From Morchella semilibera (Eukaryota; Ascomycota; Pezizomycetes; Pezizales; Morchellaceae): a stretch of 64,000 nt of DNA. Where the stretch lies: the NCBI GenBank assembly GCA_009192285.1, contig WBVU01000008.1:1064370-1128369 (forward strand), given 5' to 3'. Below the pieces are notes generated by a model. That model was not told where the DNA came from. It worked only from the letters and a program-made list of their open reading frames with translations, and made no database searches. Shown in pieces: positions 44,448 to 54,991 of this stretch; position 1 is the stretch's first letter; every line of letters starts with the position of its first letter. The position numbers and the translations under genes were made by a program.

Positions 44448-45632
44448 CTAATACATTTTACCCACAATCCTAGCCACGAGTTTCTCGCTCTCAATTACCG
44501 AACGATAGCAAAAGAACCTGATCCGAACGCGAGTGGATGGGTTCTCCAAAAAGTTCGACCCTACCCACCTGCCCTTTGTTGCTTTGAAAGCAATCTTATC
44601 TAGCTTTGAAGGGTCCGTAACCGCTTCAACTCCCTCTAAGCCTGAAATATCCAAATCCACTCGCCAGGAATATGAATCGTTTATGCAACGCCGGCGGCGA
44701 AAAGGGTCCATAACGGAGGACGCAAACTTAGTCTAGATTCCCAAAATTAGCAGGGGTTCCCAAGGCCATGCATACATTTCTGAAATACCCACATCCTCCT
44801 CCGGATGCTTTTTATGATCTCCAAAAATCCCTGCTTCTTTCCAGATGAATTTGTATCCACGATCCTGATACTTTTTAATAATCGGTGCCAGTCTTCTATC
44901 GATGGGCTGATTAATGACAGCCTCACGCCGGCCAAATGTATACGCGGGGAACAGTGAATACGCGCGGTTCCAGGTAATAAAATTCATCACCACCGTAGAG
45001 TGGAAGTTTATGATATCCTCCAGGGCGGGCCCTTGACATAGGCAGAGCTGCACACGCTCATCTCCACGCCGGAGCTCGTAAATGTCAAAGAGGCCAGAAT
45101 ATCCGGTTCTCGTGGCGTGCTTGGAATCAATATGACTGTTCCGGTTGTCGTGGAGTGTCTTGGCATTTGTATGCCACCAGCTGAATTGCTCCTCGTCCTC
45201 CTTAAAGTAAGGCATGTATCCCTCAGTTTTGAGAAGATACCGTGCGAGATTCAGCAGCTTTTGGTAGGCTTTGATGGATTGGGCTTGATCTTGCTCGTAC
45301 CCGGAAAAGACGATATCCAGATCAGAGCCAGGATAGTGTACTCTATCGAGAAACTGAAGGGCCGCTGATCCCGAAATGATCGCTTCGTTTTGTGCCATCT
45401 GAAATCGGAAACAGGTTGGTCTATGGAACCAGCGGAGAAGAAAACGATCGATGTTCCATTGGGTTCTCCGGATCTCTGTTGAAAGTTCATGGACGATTCT
45501 CGATGCCCGCTGAAGCCGAATCAGGGAAACGGCGTCGAGGTATGAAAACACGCTTGCACGGATGGAATAGTAGTGCAAAAGGATGTCCTCGAACGCGGAG
45601 TGGGGAGTACCAGGCTGGTTACCGACTAGTAT
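44448..45632 (-). CDS. F-box-like plus nucleotidyltransferase-fold protein, paralog 1
   Basis: The main exon is open from about 45632 to 44793; the last exon is 44726-44448. A phase-0 intron of 66 nt is placed by comparison with paralog 2, whose last exon is also 279 nt. The start codon was not found: no in-frame ATG follows the stop at 45635, so an upstream exon is likely. Motifs: an F-box-like helix (VFSYLDAVSLIRLQRASRIV); a nucleotidyltransferase core, IISGSAALQFL followed by GSDLDIVFSG (GS and DxD spaced as in the MNT/Pol-beta superfamily); then RRGDERVQLCLCQGPALEDI and FHSTVVMNFITWNRAYSLFP. The third catalytic acid expected on the strand reading RVQLCLC is absent. The last exon begins VMDPFRRRRCIND. 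From memory, GS.ALQF..R..Y..SDLD proteins are a widespread unnamed fungal family. Function is unknown; substrate-tagging or an inactive sensor are both possible. Confidence 0.72.
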
Positions 45633-45636
45633 CTAC

Positions 45637-46100
45637 CTCGCATTAATTTGCGTTCTCAAAAATAGGTGTATAGCCCGACATACATTCACATCCGAATCCG
45701 CATCTGGTTGGTGGGGTAGATTGAGAGGCAGTTGCATGGTGGACTCAGCACAGTACTAGAGCGCGAGATCAATTGAACTTGCTGTAGGTTTTGATGCTGA
45801 TTGGGTTGTGAGAGATTTGCGTGGTTGACAGGTACATAGGTTGTCAAGACGCGTCTGGCAGACGCGTAGAGTGGGATGTCAGGCTTGGAAAGCGGACATC
45901 TAATTTCAGGGCTAGCCCGCAAAACTGCGCAACCGGAAAGGCATTGAGGAACATTTTTTGTGTGCATTGGCTTATTGGCCAAGACCCTCTGAGTCTAAAT
46001 TTACTTCTTGGCGATCGGTTTTTAGTGCGGATACCCTGCCAAGAGCTCAAAACCTAAAGCGAAGGTTTGAGGAAATTCCCAGCATTGAGACAGGTGCTAG
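45637..46100. other. 5' flank of paralog 1
   Basis: Probably contains the missing first exon and promoter of paralog 1, but I could not place them. The minus-strand frame at 45686-45982 is open, yet shows no similarity to the first exon proposed for paralog 2. Confidence 0.35.
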
Positions 46101-46102
46101 TA

Positions 46103-46312
46103 TGGCGGATCTACTCATAGAGGGTGAGCGGGAGTACTCCACCCCCAAAAATGCTATTGGCTGATGGCCACTAAACCCAAGTGATGGCAACCGAGAAAGG
46201 ACCCGTAGTTCCTTAGATAGGATTAGTTTAACACTATTACAGGCCCCCAACCAATGGTATTTTTCAGGGTGGATATGTACTCCCCCTCACCCTCAATGGG
46301 TAGATCCGCCAT
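46103..46312. mobile_element. 210-bp MITE with long inverted repeats
   Basis: Flanked by TA (46101-46102 and 46313-46314). The left end starts TGGCGGATCTACTCATAGAG and the reverse complement of the right end TGGCGGATCTACCCATTGAG. Inverted similarity continues for about 65 bases. It directly abuts the next MITE, sharing one TA. Confidence 0.8.
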
Positions 46313-46314
46313 AC

Positions 46315-46437
46315 TCGCAATCTCGTAGCGTTTTTGAACACGACTAATATTGCATACACATAAAAAACCCGCCAAGACTACATTTTTGTATGGCATGTAA
46401 TAGCGGTTGTGTTTAGAAACGCTATGAATTTGCGAGT
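46315..46437. mobile_element. 123-bp MITE related to the intact Tc1/mariner element
   Basis: Flanked by TA (46313-46314 and 46438-46439). The left end is CTCGCAATCTCGTAGCGTTT then TTGAACACGAC. The right end reversed is CTCGCAAATTCATAGCGTTT then CTAAACACAAC. The first 32 bases align with the terminal repeat of the 52.7-kb element (CTCCCGATTTCACAACGCTT then TTGAACACGAC), so it is a likely non-autonomous partner. Confidence 0.8.
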
Positions 46438-46439
46438 AC

Positions 46440-48477
46440 TCTTATGCAATTTCCATTGGCTTCAGTAGACCGTTGAAGCTCACTCAACCCCTTGTTAAAA
46501 AGATACAAAGAGAAGAATCGCAAGGAAACATGCAGCCATACATACGACGAAACTTAAAGCCAGATCCCATGTCTCATCATAATCTGTTGGGTTTAGCATC
46601 TCTGCACAGATCCCTTGGACGGATGAAACCCTCATACTCATAGCCCCCACGTGCACTAAGTTGGGTATATTCGTTGCTCTTGATGGTTGATAATAACCAT
46701 AGAGCCAATCAAAAATAGTTATTACTTACCTACTTGAGCTAGTATTAGCTCAAACAGGCAAGCTGCGAATTTGATGATTTAATCCGTCCAAGGGATATAA
46801 AAACCTTCTTGGAATTGTTTCTTCGTAATTTTTTTTCTAACGGTGAGCTTAAACGTACGCCCTAATGTTGCAGGCGCGGGGTAGCCTTGGAGCCATGATG
46901 TCATTAAGCGTAACAACGAACTCGGGTGTGTGGGTAAGTGATCAGAATCTGGTAAGTGAATGGTGTAGATGTACGAGGTTTTGGCCGGAACACACCTACA
47001 GTAGCTAGAGCAACGGGGGACTCCCCCAACGTCGACCTCGACACCCCATCAGCAAGACGAAATACCTCCCTACTATTACAGCGTGTTGGCCACCCTCATA
47101 CCTTCCAGTTTTGAGTTCAAATTTTGAGCTCCTGGCTGGCCAAAAACCAGCCGCCAAGAAATAAATATTTAGACTCAGAGGTTGTTGGCCAATACGTTCT
47201 ATTGAAGATATACAAAGCCTAAGAACAATGAAATACATTGCGTGGCAGTGGAACTCATCGTCGGTATGTGTTGCTGTTCTACCGATTGTTTTTGGCCATA
47301 ACCTCGTTCTGGTTGTTTAGTAAGGAAGTGCTTGTGGAACCAACACAACCCAATTCAGGAAAACACCCGGCCCCAAATGCATGTTCAAGACCTAGCCCAA
47401 TATTCAACAGTCACAACTCGATATGCCGGATAGCGATAACTCAGATCCCTTACTGTTCTGTACGACATCCTCTAGGATTTTTGTTCTTTAATGAAAAATC
47501 AGTTTGCTATCCCAGCTATCCCGTACGAACTCCTTAAAACTTTGGCAATCCAGGATCTATCGAGTTGCGACTGTTCCTAGTTATCCTGTTGGCGAGGTGA
47601 ACTTGACAGCAATCAGGCTATCAGGAAATGATTCTAGCTCCATATGCGCAAAGTCTCTTTTTTGTTGCGGCACATCATAGATAAGTGTGACAGTAAACAG
47701 CAAAAAACCTTTCAACCAAACACCCAAATAACGGCCATAATCTACAGACCAAAGGCCAAAGGAGCCCAGTCTTTACAGTTAAGGCCGTAGCCCATGAGCG
47801 CCCCTAGCACAAGAATTAGAGATTCTAGGCGAAGCATTAATTTTGAGGGATGCTATTTGCCCACGCAACTAGTAATTTTGGCCAACAGTGATGGTTCGCC
47901 TAAGGTTCCTATTTTCCTTCTCCGGCAACCTGATTAACACCTGTCCTTCCATCAACCAATCACACAAGGAGAAAGAGAATCTGAAATGTGTTGCGAAGGG
48001 CCTATTGCAACATATGGCGCGAGAAGGCATAGGGGGTGGGTGTGTAAACCTCAGAGGAATTTTTTTTGTATGGGAATTAGACCGTTAGGCTAGGCACTAG
48101 TACAATTATGGGGTAGATCTCCCAATTTCTATAGACTGGTTGGCTGCAAACGCTGAAGTTTACACACCTACCCTCCATAGCTTCTCGAGCCATATGTGTG
48201 GGTACTCTATTTAATTTAATCTTATCACATTTTGATTACTTAGCTTATGTGATACATGATGTGAGCTCTGTATTCAGTGAGCGCAGGCACTGGCCTCTTT
48301 GGAGCTAATTCGCTACCAATCCCACGTCTAACATAAACTAGCGCACACCCTAAAATCCAACATCGATGCATCTGTTTATGATACGTCAGATACTCCTTTC
48401 CAGCGAGATCCCTATCTACCAGGATTTATGGCTCTCCACCACATCAATCTGGCCGCCGAGCCCGCAGTCAAAGAATA
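46440..48477. other. gene-poor stretch
   Basis: No supported gene. It includes the third relative of the CCGCCAAGA..TTTAGAC unit at about 47148-47185. Frames at 47238-47537 and 47888-48088 are unrecognised. Confidence 0.4.
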
Positions 48478-48585
48478 CCGCCAAAATTCGAAAAATTGGC
48501 TATCTCCGCCCAGGGTAAGCGAGGTGGTAGTGGCTAGGGGTTAGGTTTGGTGTTAGGATTAGGGGTCTGCGGTGAACTGTAGTGA

Positions 48586-48722
48586 GTTGCAAGTCATTTT
48601 CGGTTCACCCTCACAACTGACTGTTGGTTGCGAGTCATTTTTGGTTTACCCGCACAACTGGCTGTTGATTGCAAATCATTGTTAGTTCACCCTATAAACT
48701 TGAGTCTGGTTGCAAATCAGCG
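48586..48722. repeat. 41-bp subterminal tandem repeat
   Basis: Three full imperfect units of 41 bases and a partial fourth. Each starts (G/A)TTGC(A/G)A(A/G)TCA and runs through GGTT(C/T)ACCC(T/G)CACAACTG. It lies about 110 bases inside the left terminal repeat of the pogo-like element. Subterminal repeats are often transposase-binding sites; that role is inferred. Confidence 0.7.
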
Positions 48723-49061
48723 CGGGCTCACACCACAACCACAACAATAACGCGCCCCCTACCAAAACGGAAGCCTCCTACAGCCATACAGCAACGGGTA
48801 GAATCAGAAAAAAAACCTATTAAGGGGGCAGCTCCTTTAGCAGTTCCTATTCCTGAATCAGATAACCTACAAAAGCTAATGAAATTTGTAAGGTGCCCTG
48901 TAACCACCTACAAGAAAGACTTCAAGCACCGGAAGGATCCTCATAAAGCAGTTTGGCAACATCTTTTACATCATGCAGAAGCAAGGCCTGAAGTAGGGGA
49001 AAAGCAGAAGCTGGTTAGTGTTGTAAAATATTTTATATATTTAATACTTGCTAATTCCTGA
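48720..49061 (+). other. open frame inside the pogo-like element
   Basis: A frame of about 110 codons reads KRKPPTAIQQRVESEKKPIK, PLAVPIPESDNLQKLMKFVR, KDFKHRKDPHKAVWQHLLHH and EARPEVGEKQKLVSVVKYF. Composition is protein-like and lysine-rich. I do not recognise it. It could be an accessory or captured exon of the element. Confidence 0.35.
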
Positions 49062-49164
49062 CTATCATGGCTTCGTCTCCTGCCCTAACTTGCCGCCGAT
49101 GTGTCTTCGGAACAGGGTTGTTGGTTAGTATCGGTTGATGTCGGAAGCAGGATTGTGACAGAGA

Positions 49165-50040
49165 AACCTGATGCAAAGAAGAAGATAACAATGATGACGC
49201 AGAAGGACTCGAGGAGCACAGTTACGCGACGAGAAGACCGACAAAGACAGGGACAACACCGGGCAGGTACAAGCACAGGCACTGGCAAAGGCAAAGGCAA
49301 GGGCAAAGGCACAAGGGCACAGGTCAGAGGAAGTGAGGACCGGATGGACCTCAACGAGAACGATGAGAGGTACTATGGGTTTCCTCTTTCCAGAGGACAG
49401 AGTCTTTGGTACGAGAAGCTATGGCTTAGAGATAGGAGTAGATTCCTATGTACCGAAATAACAGGAAGACGAGACAGAGAGAAAAGAAAGAAAGAACTAA
49501 GGAAAACATCTATGCCCGCTATTTAACACCTCCCCTCCACTAGTCCACTGTGACTCATACACTATACTGTAGAAACCCATAGAAATCCGTCGCAACCACA
49601 CCTCGTATTCCTCCCCACCATCTCCATTATTTTACATTACAAATCCATCACGCCATCGAACCTCCTAGAACCCGATGACGACACCCTCCTTTTAGCATAC
49701 CCCTTCCTCGCTTAACCATTCCTAAACAATCACAACGGCGCTTCGACTACCGAACCCTCGGGACTGATGCCAATACGCCGGAACAAGGATGACGAGTTAG
49801 GAAGAAGCTCGGGTAATAGAATGTAAGCGCTAGGAAGGATTGGGTAGTAAAGGGATGGAAGTAGGGGTATCGGGAATAGTATGAGTAATACAGGAGCTAG
49901 GGAGTTTCTATGAAATTCTATGGTATGAGTTGTCGGTGCGGAGGAATAGTTGTATATATAGTGCTCGTTCTTTCCTATGTTTCTGCCTCTCTAGGCAACG
50001 TCTTCTTTCTGCTAGTAATCAATACCTTTGGCTTCGGCCC
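49165..50040 (+). repeat. dispersed repeat, copy 2
   Basis: Counterpart of copy 1 at 13975-15095 (see there), lying within the pogo-like element. The frame is better preserved here: 49101-49526 is open for 141 codons with a KGKGKGKGTRAQ stretch then RMDLNENDERYYGFPLSRGQ. It lacks the CATCAGCAA MITE found in copy 1. The TATATATA/T-rich segment follows at 49950-50040 instead of lying in the middle. Confidence 0.7.
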
Positions 50041-50575
50041 TTCTGTCCTTGCCTCGTGTCTGAACTTGATCCTGAACCTAAAGCTGAACCTACGTCTCCT
50101 CTGGTATATCCCAAGCTGACCCCATCCCGTTCCAACTATCCGACTCCGTTCCCGTTCCGTCCCTAACCCCGACCCCATCTTGTTGGACTGACTTTAAAAT
50201 TGGTGATAAGCAAACCTGGGAAAGAAAAAATTTAGCCAAATAGAGGGCAAAGAATGTTAGGAAAGCAAATAGATAGTCACCTATGGGCACGTCAAAACTT
50301 AAATTTGAAAGGGTGTTGAGAAGAGCTGATGAATTTTCAGAAGAGGCTTTGAAAAAATTAGTGAATGAAAAGATGGCGGAATGAGATTTGAAGAATTAAA
50401 GTTGAACGATTATAAGCTATATTATTTTCATGCATATATTTTAAATTAAATCTCTAAAATCTATTTGTTATGTTTTATTTTTCAGTTCATAGTTTGATTT
50501 CATATTATTGATCATAAAGACATAATGTTAGCGAATACAAATATAAATATTTACTTATTCTCCATATATGATAAA

Positions 50576-52172
50576 TCAAACAACTTCATTATTGTTTTGC
50601 TCCGTCCCAATATCTTCATATAGGAGTAACGAGGATTTTGAGTCTGTATCCTCAAGCATATTTTCATTATCCATATGACGCCAATTTTCAACTTTTATAC
50701 CCTCAAATCCTTTTCTATTCAATTCTTTATCTTTACTACCATCGATTGGTGAAGATAATCCTACATTCCGAAAAGCTCTTCTAATATTATCCCTTTTCTC
50801 CATAGCAAACTCATACTAAGCATCAATGACACACTAAGTGGTAAGAATTCTCTTCCTCCTACCATCTATTTCCCACTTTCTTTTTCAGAACCAATAATAG
50901 CATCGTCAGTTAAGTCCTTTATTTTGTCTTTTAGAGGCTTATTGATTGATATATCAAGTGGTTGAACAAGGCTAGTGCATCCAGCCGGGATTAGAGTGGG
51001 AATAACTTTATGATCTCGTAGCATTCTCAATACTGCAAGTGTTTTATAAGACAGGTAATGATCGATAACAAATAGTGTTGGTCGTCCATTAAGGACAGGA
51101 AGAAGGGGCTGCTCAATATACTTCAGGGGAAGTTGATTGTTTATATATATATATTCATTAAATTCAAGAAGGAGACCAGAGTGATATGGAGGGGCTTCCC
51201 GAGTAATAATGCTCCCCCTTCCAGCCCCGTGGAAGATGATTAGAGGTGGGATTTAGTTCATGCCATCTGCAAAAACAAACAATACCAAACTAGCCTGCCT
51301 CTTATCTTATCCTACTCTAGTTTCCTTATCCTAAACGGTCCTTGCACCGATCCGTTCGTAGGTATGTCTATTAAGGTATTTAAAAGGAAGCGGTGTTTTA
51401 TCGAGATTGCAAATATTGCTTAATAAAAATCTTTCAAGAGCTCGATTAAGCATAGTCTCCATCCAATTACCACGTGGTATTCAAAAATTACGACGGTTGA
51501 ACTACATCCACTCAATTATCTGTATTTCATAGTGCTCCGGAACCTTCTGTGCCTTTTTTGTAATACATCTCAAGCTGATCCGAAAGCGTTTTAAGAAAGC
51601 ATCAAACCATCCTTTTGAAAATCAAAATACTGAATTATCGACATTGAAACCAGGGTACAGGTCACGAAAAATCTGATTAGTACGAATTCTAAACCATCTT
51701 CGTCGAATTGGTTGCCCCTTCTCTCTTTGGGACAAGAAAAGATGATAAAGTCTAGTCTCCAACTTGGGCCATTTGCAAATTACTGCAGCTTCTGTCTGCC
51801 TACTTCTAATTCTGTTCACAAATCCTAGCTTTTCAATTTCCTCTTGTTTTTGAACCCAATTGCTTATCATCCTCTGTGGAACACCCAAATTTCTGAAGTT
51901 TCCTGTTGTATCGGGTGACGTATATATGATTCCTTCTCTGAATGGACAGGTATCCGATAGTGAAGAAGAGATAGCGAATCCCTTATGTTTTGACTTTGGC
52001 TTTATGATTTTTCCTGAGGCTTGATTGCTTTCAGATTGAGAGTACGATCTTTGAAACACTTTGGTTTAGGACCTCGTCGACGGCGCGGTTCAATAGCAAC
52101 TTGAGTAGCATGCGATTGACAACCGCTATTGGCTTTGTTGTCAACTAATTGTTGTAGTATTGCATTAGGCAT
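50576..52172 (-). pseudogene. decayed pogo/DDE_1 transposase
   Basis: Starts near ATG 52172 (MPNAILQQLVDNKANSG, with a basic RRRRGPKPK). A frame change follows, then an open segment 52059-51622 with a helix-turn-helix/CENP-B-like region (NFRNLGVPQRMISNWVQKQE, AAVICKWPKLETRLYHLFLS, RRRWFRIRTNQIFRDLYPGF). Further downstream come FVFADGMN, LFVIDHYLSYKTLAVLRML and the family hallmark PAGCTSLVQPLDISINKPLK. At least five stops or frame changes separate the parts, so no active transposase is made. Family knowledge: pogo elements use TA targets and a DDE catalytic triad, consistent with the element ends. Confidence 0.8.
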
Positions 52173-52511
52173 TGTAATTCTATTGGGTTTCTAGTTTGAT
52201 GAGGTTCAAAACCTGACGCTTAACTATTTTTCTCCTTTTCATTTCTTGTGGCTCTGAAATTCACATTCACCGCCGTTTGCTAAGTAAGCATACTTACTGG
52301 CAATTTGACAAACGGACTTCCAACTAGGTATCTCTGCAATATCAATAAATCAAATTAATCGACGTTACCACAACTATTGGTAATCTTTTGCCCAAAATTG
52401 ACTCTTGGTATGCAAGCCATCTTCAAAACCCTGAGCGGAGATAGCCAATTTTTCGAGTTTTGGCGGTATTTGTATGTGACTCTTGATGAGTAGGAACAGG
52501 AAAACGGAGTA

Positions 52512-52644
52512 CCACAAAAACTCGAAAGATCTGCTATCTCCGGGCACGGACTATCGGCTGCACGATTGGTTGAACAGTGTAGATCCTCCACCTGAAGCCA
52601 ATTTCGACCAGACATGCAAAGCCAATTTTTCCGAGTTTTTGCGC
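52512..52644. mobile_element. 133-bp MITE with pogo-type ends
   Basis: Flanked by TA (52510-52511 and 52645-52646). The left end (CCACAAAAACTCGAAAGATC then TGCTATCTCCG) and the right end reversed (GCGCAAAAACTCGGAAAAAT then TGGC) resemble the terminal repeat of the adjacent 4-kb pogo-like element, from which it is separated by only 45 bases. Confidence 0.7.
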
Positions 52645-52719
52645 TATCAAAAATCTCACATGTCACGAAGTAGACGTGCACACGCACTAGACTATCTACA
52701 GCTTAGAGATTTGCGAGTA

Positions 52720-54289
52720 CTCCCGATTTCACAACGCTTTTGAACACGACCGGGTCTGCATGGGGAAATATGCGGGTTGAACTATAGAATAAAATAATGA
52801 GAACAGGTAACGGCTAGAAGTTGAAATTGTTTCCACCCCCGTCTGCAATACATGCTTCGATCCTGCTAGACATGGACTCAATATATTGATTTATCTTTTC
52901 CACAGGATAGTTTTTCCATTCATCCTCTACTAATTCCCTAATTCTTTTTGCTGTAAAGTTCCACTTTAACTTGATTTTGATACTGTCCTTCATATCCTTC
53001 CATATAGTCTCGATAGGATTCAAATCAGGAGAATTGGCAGGCCATTCTAACTTTTGAAGATCAAGTCTTCTTCTAAATTCATGTTGATAATGATGTCTGT
53101 GAGCTGGAGCATTGTCTTCCATAATTACCATTTCTGGTCGAATATCCTTCATTTTCAAGGCTAGCGGAAATAGAAAGGGTTTTAATATCCTTTCCCGATA
53201 GATATACCAATCAATTCCTCCATTTCTCGATGCATTCCTAAGTCTCAACTCAGGTATATATTCCAGCTTTTGTCTCATCTCTACCAACCATTCATATTCT
53301 CTAAGCTCAGCCACGTATTCTAGCTGTAATGCGATTATGGCGGCTGCTTTTTCTTTGACTGTTTCGTAGGGAGTTTTATAGACGTGGTATGGAAGATCAC
53401 TGCCTTATAGCTATTAGCTATATGATCTTTATATGTGGATATCAAGTTTCTTACCACCAAAACCATATATAATAGTACCCCATATCATAACAGTAGCTCC
53501 ACCATGAAATTTCCTATCAAGATTACGGGGAATATAGGCTTCACCCGGGCGCCGTAGCACCCCCCTAGTATTTCTAGAACGTAGATTGCTTGTCTCAAAA
53601 TATGACTCGTCTGTAAAAATAACATCCTCCCAATTTTGATGCCGATACTTATAGCAGAAAGCTAATCTCGCATTTTTGTGTTTATCGCTCATTAAAGGCT
53701 TTTTCTTAGGCTTCCTCCTTCTAATATTATCAGATGCGAGCGTCTTGATAATTGTATTAACACAAACATCTAGTCCTGCCTCTGCTCCCAGCTCAGCAAA
53801 TGGCTTCCGGCAGTGTTCTGCATCCTGCAAAGCTAGGTCGATCAACCTCTGTCTTTCCTCATCGGATAGTTTGCGCCTCCCTTTTACTGCAGTAGGGTCT
53901 GGCCTAACATTCTCCAGTGCGCAAAGGTCAGGGTTTCCTGTTACTTGAGATCTGCTCTTCGCTTTACTAATAATACTTGAGCATGTACTCAGTCCAACCT
54001 TTATACAATTAGCTAACTACCCGAGCATAGTATTCAGACATACACACCTTTGTGAGATCAGAGATCTCTCTTAATGACATCTTTCTATCGCCCTCAAGCA
54101 GAGAGTATCCTACAACCTGACCTCGCTTGGAGAGAGAAGTGGTCTTTGATTTTATAAATGGTATCATGGTTATGTATCGTGATACTCACAACCCACTGGG
54201 ATGCGTTTGCAGCTTTTATTGAGCCTCAACCCGCCAAGCTAACTTTCATGCAGACCCGGTCGTGTTCGAAAACGTTGTGAAATCGGGAG
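52720..54289 (-). mobile_element. apparently intact Tc1/mariner element, 1570 bp
   Basis: Flanked by TA at 52718-52719 and 54290-54291. Terminal inverted repeats of 43 bases with two mismatches begin CTCCCGATTTCACAACG(C/T)T and end GACCGGGTCTGCATG. It contains one transposase gene with two introns and a full reading frame. Nearly identical ends and an unbroken frame suggest recent insertion. It sits 75 bases from the pogo-type MITE. Confidence 0.9.
52814..54167 (-). CDS. Tc1/mariner transposase, DD34E, two introns
   Basis: Exons 54167-54048, 53998-53455 and 53403-52814 give 417 residues. Introns of 49 nt (donor GTGTGT, GCTAAT branch, acceptor AAAG) and 51 nt (donor GTAAGA, GCTAAT branch, acceptor ATAAG) are in phases 0 and 1. 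The N-terminal helix-turn-helix region spans the first splice: DRKMSLREISDLTK joins VGLSTCSSIISKAKSRSQV. A second DNA-binding part is GRRKLSDEERQRLIDLAL. The catalytic triad is VIFTDESYFE (first D), VIMEDNAPAHR (second D) and NSPDLNPIETIWKDM (E); 34 residues separate the second D and the E, the Tc1 spacing. The enzyme cuts and pastes the element at TA sites in the nucleus. All three acids are present and no stop or frameshift is seen, so it may be active. It may also mobilise the MITE at 46315-46437. Confidence 0.9.
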
Positions 54290-54991
54290 TACAAAGGGTA
54301 AGTAAGGATTGAGGACGGGGCAGATTGGTAGAAAGAAAGCATGAATGGCATTTCTGTGCAAACTGAGTCGTTACACCATCATACCTATGTACCCCTAAAA
54401 CAGGTCCGCAAGATGTCCGATAGCAGGCATACGATCTATTGAATGGAAGATGTACCCTAAAAACTGGCCTCAGGCAGCCCTAATAGGCATGTAAATCTAT
54501 CTACAAAAAGGACTGGTACCTGTTCTTGGTAGCGGATAGTCTGATGCGAAACAGTAAAGCTTTATTTCTATTTTCTGTTTGCTTGTGCATAAGTCTCGCA
54601 GCCCCTACTCCTCATCTCTCTAAGCCTCCCTATTTTTATTCCTCGCTCATATATTTCTTTTTGTGTATAGCTCTTGCAGGTACCAAATATCATTACATAT
54701 TGAATACTTTCTTCTTTTCGGACCTGACGATATCACTGAGATTTCTGGTTTGCGTATCGACGTCTCCGCCATTTCGCAGCTAGTCAATCCCGTTTCTAGG
54801 AGCTAGAAATGTTGGGGTATCTTATCCTCCCCCCCCCCCCTTCCTACATATGTAGCTAGTCAAATGCCCAATTTGGATGTTAAAATAACAGTAAGTCATG
54901 CGTGCGATAATATGTCGACAGCTGGCGGTTGTATGTTGAAAAAGCTTGCGAATTCGCGTCTTGACAACGGGAGCTAAGGGGAGTTGCTACA
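54290..54991. other. spacer between Tc1 element and paralog 2
   Basis: Holds one weak secreted-protein candidate (54544-54783) and a C run at about 54828-54840. Nothing else is recognised. Confidence 0.4.
54544..54783 (+). CDS. possible small secreted or membrane peptide
   Basis: 79 codons from ATG 54544. The N-terminus KALFLFSVCLCISLAAPTP after a basic start looks like a signal peptide. A second hydrophobic stretch (SSLIYFFLCIALAG) follows. The region is T-rich, which favours chance hydrophobic frames, so the call is weak. An intron after the signal peptide is possible. Confidence 0.25.
   Translation: MRNSKALFLFSVCLCISLAAPTPHLSKPPYFYSSLIYFFLCIALAGTKYHYILNTFFFSDLTISLRFLVCVSTSPPFRS

Larger units (their letters stand above)
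48478..52466 (-). mobile_element. pogo-like DNA transposon, about 4 kb, decayed
   Basis: Terminal inverted repeats of about 40 bases with two mismatches: left CCGCCAAAATTCGAAAAATT then GGCTATCTCCGCCCAGGGT; right, reversed, CCGCCAAAACTCGAAAAATT then GGCTATCTCCGCTCAGGGT. TA flanks both ends (48476-48477 and 52467-52468). The right half carries a minus-strand transposase relic (50576-52172). The left half carries a subterminal tandem repeat (48586-48722), an open frame at 48720-49061 and dispersed-repeat copy 2. At 3.99 kb it is long for a pogo element, so it probably carries additional sequence. Confidence 0.8.
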
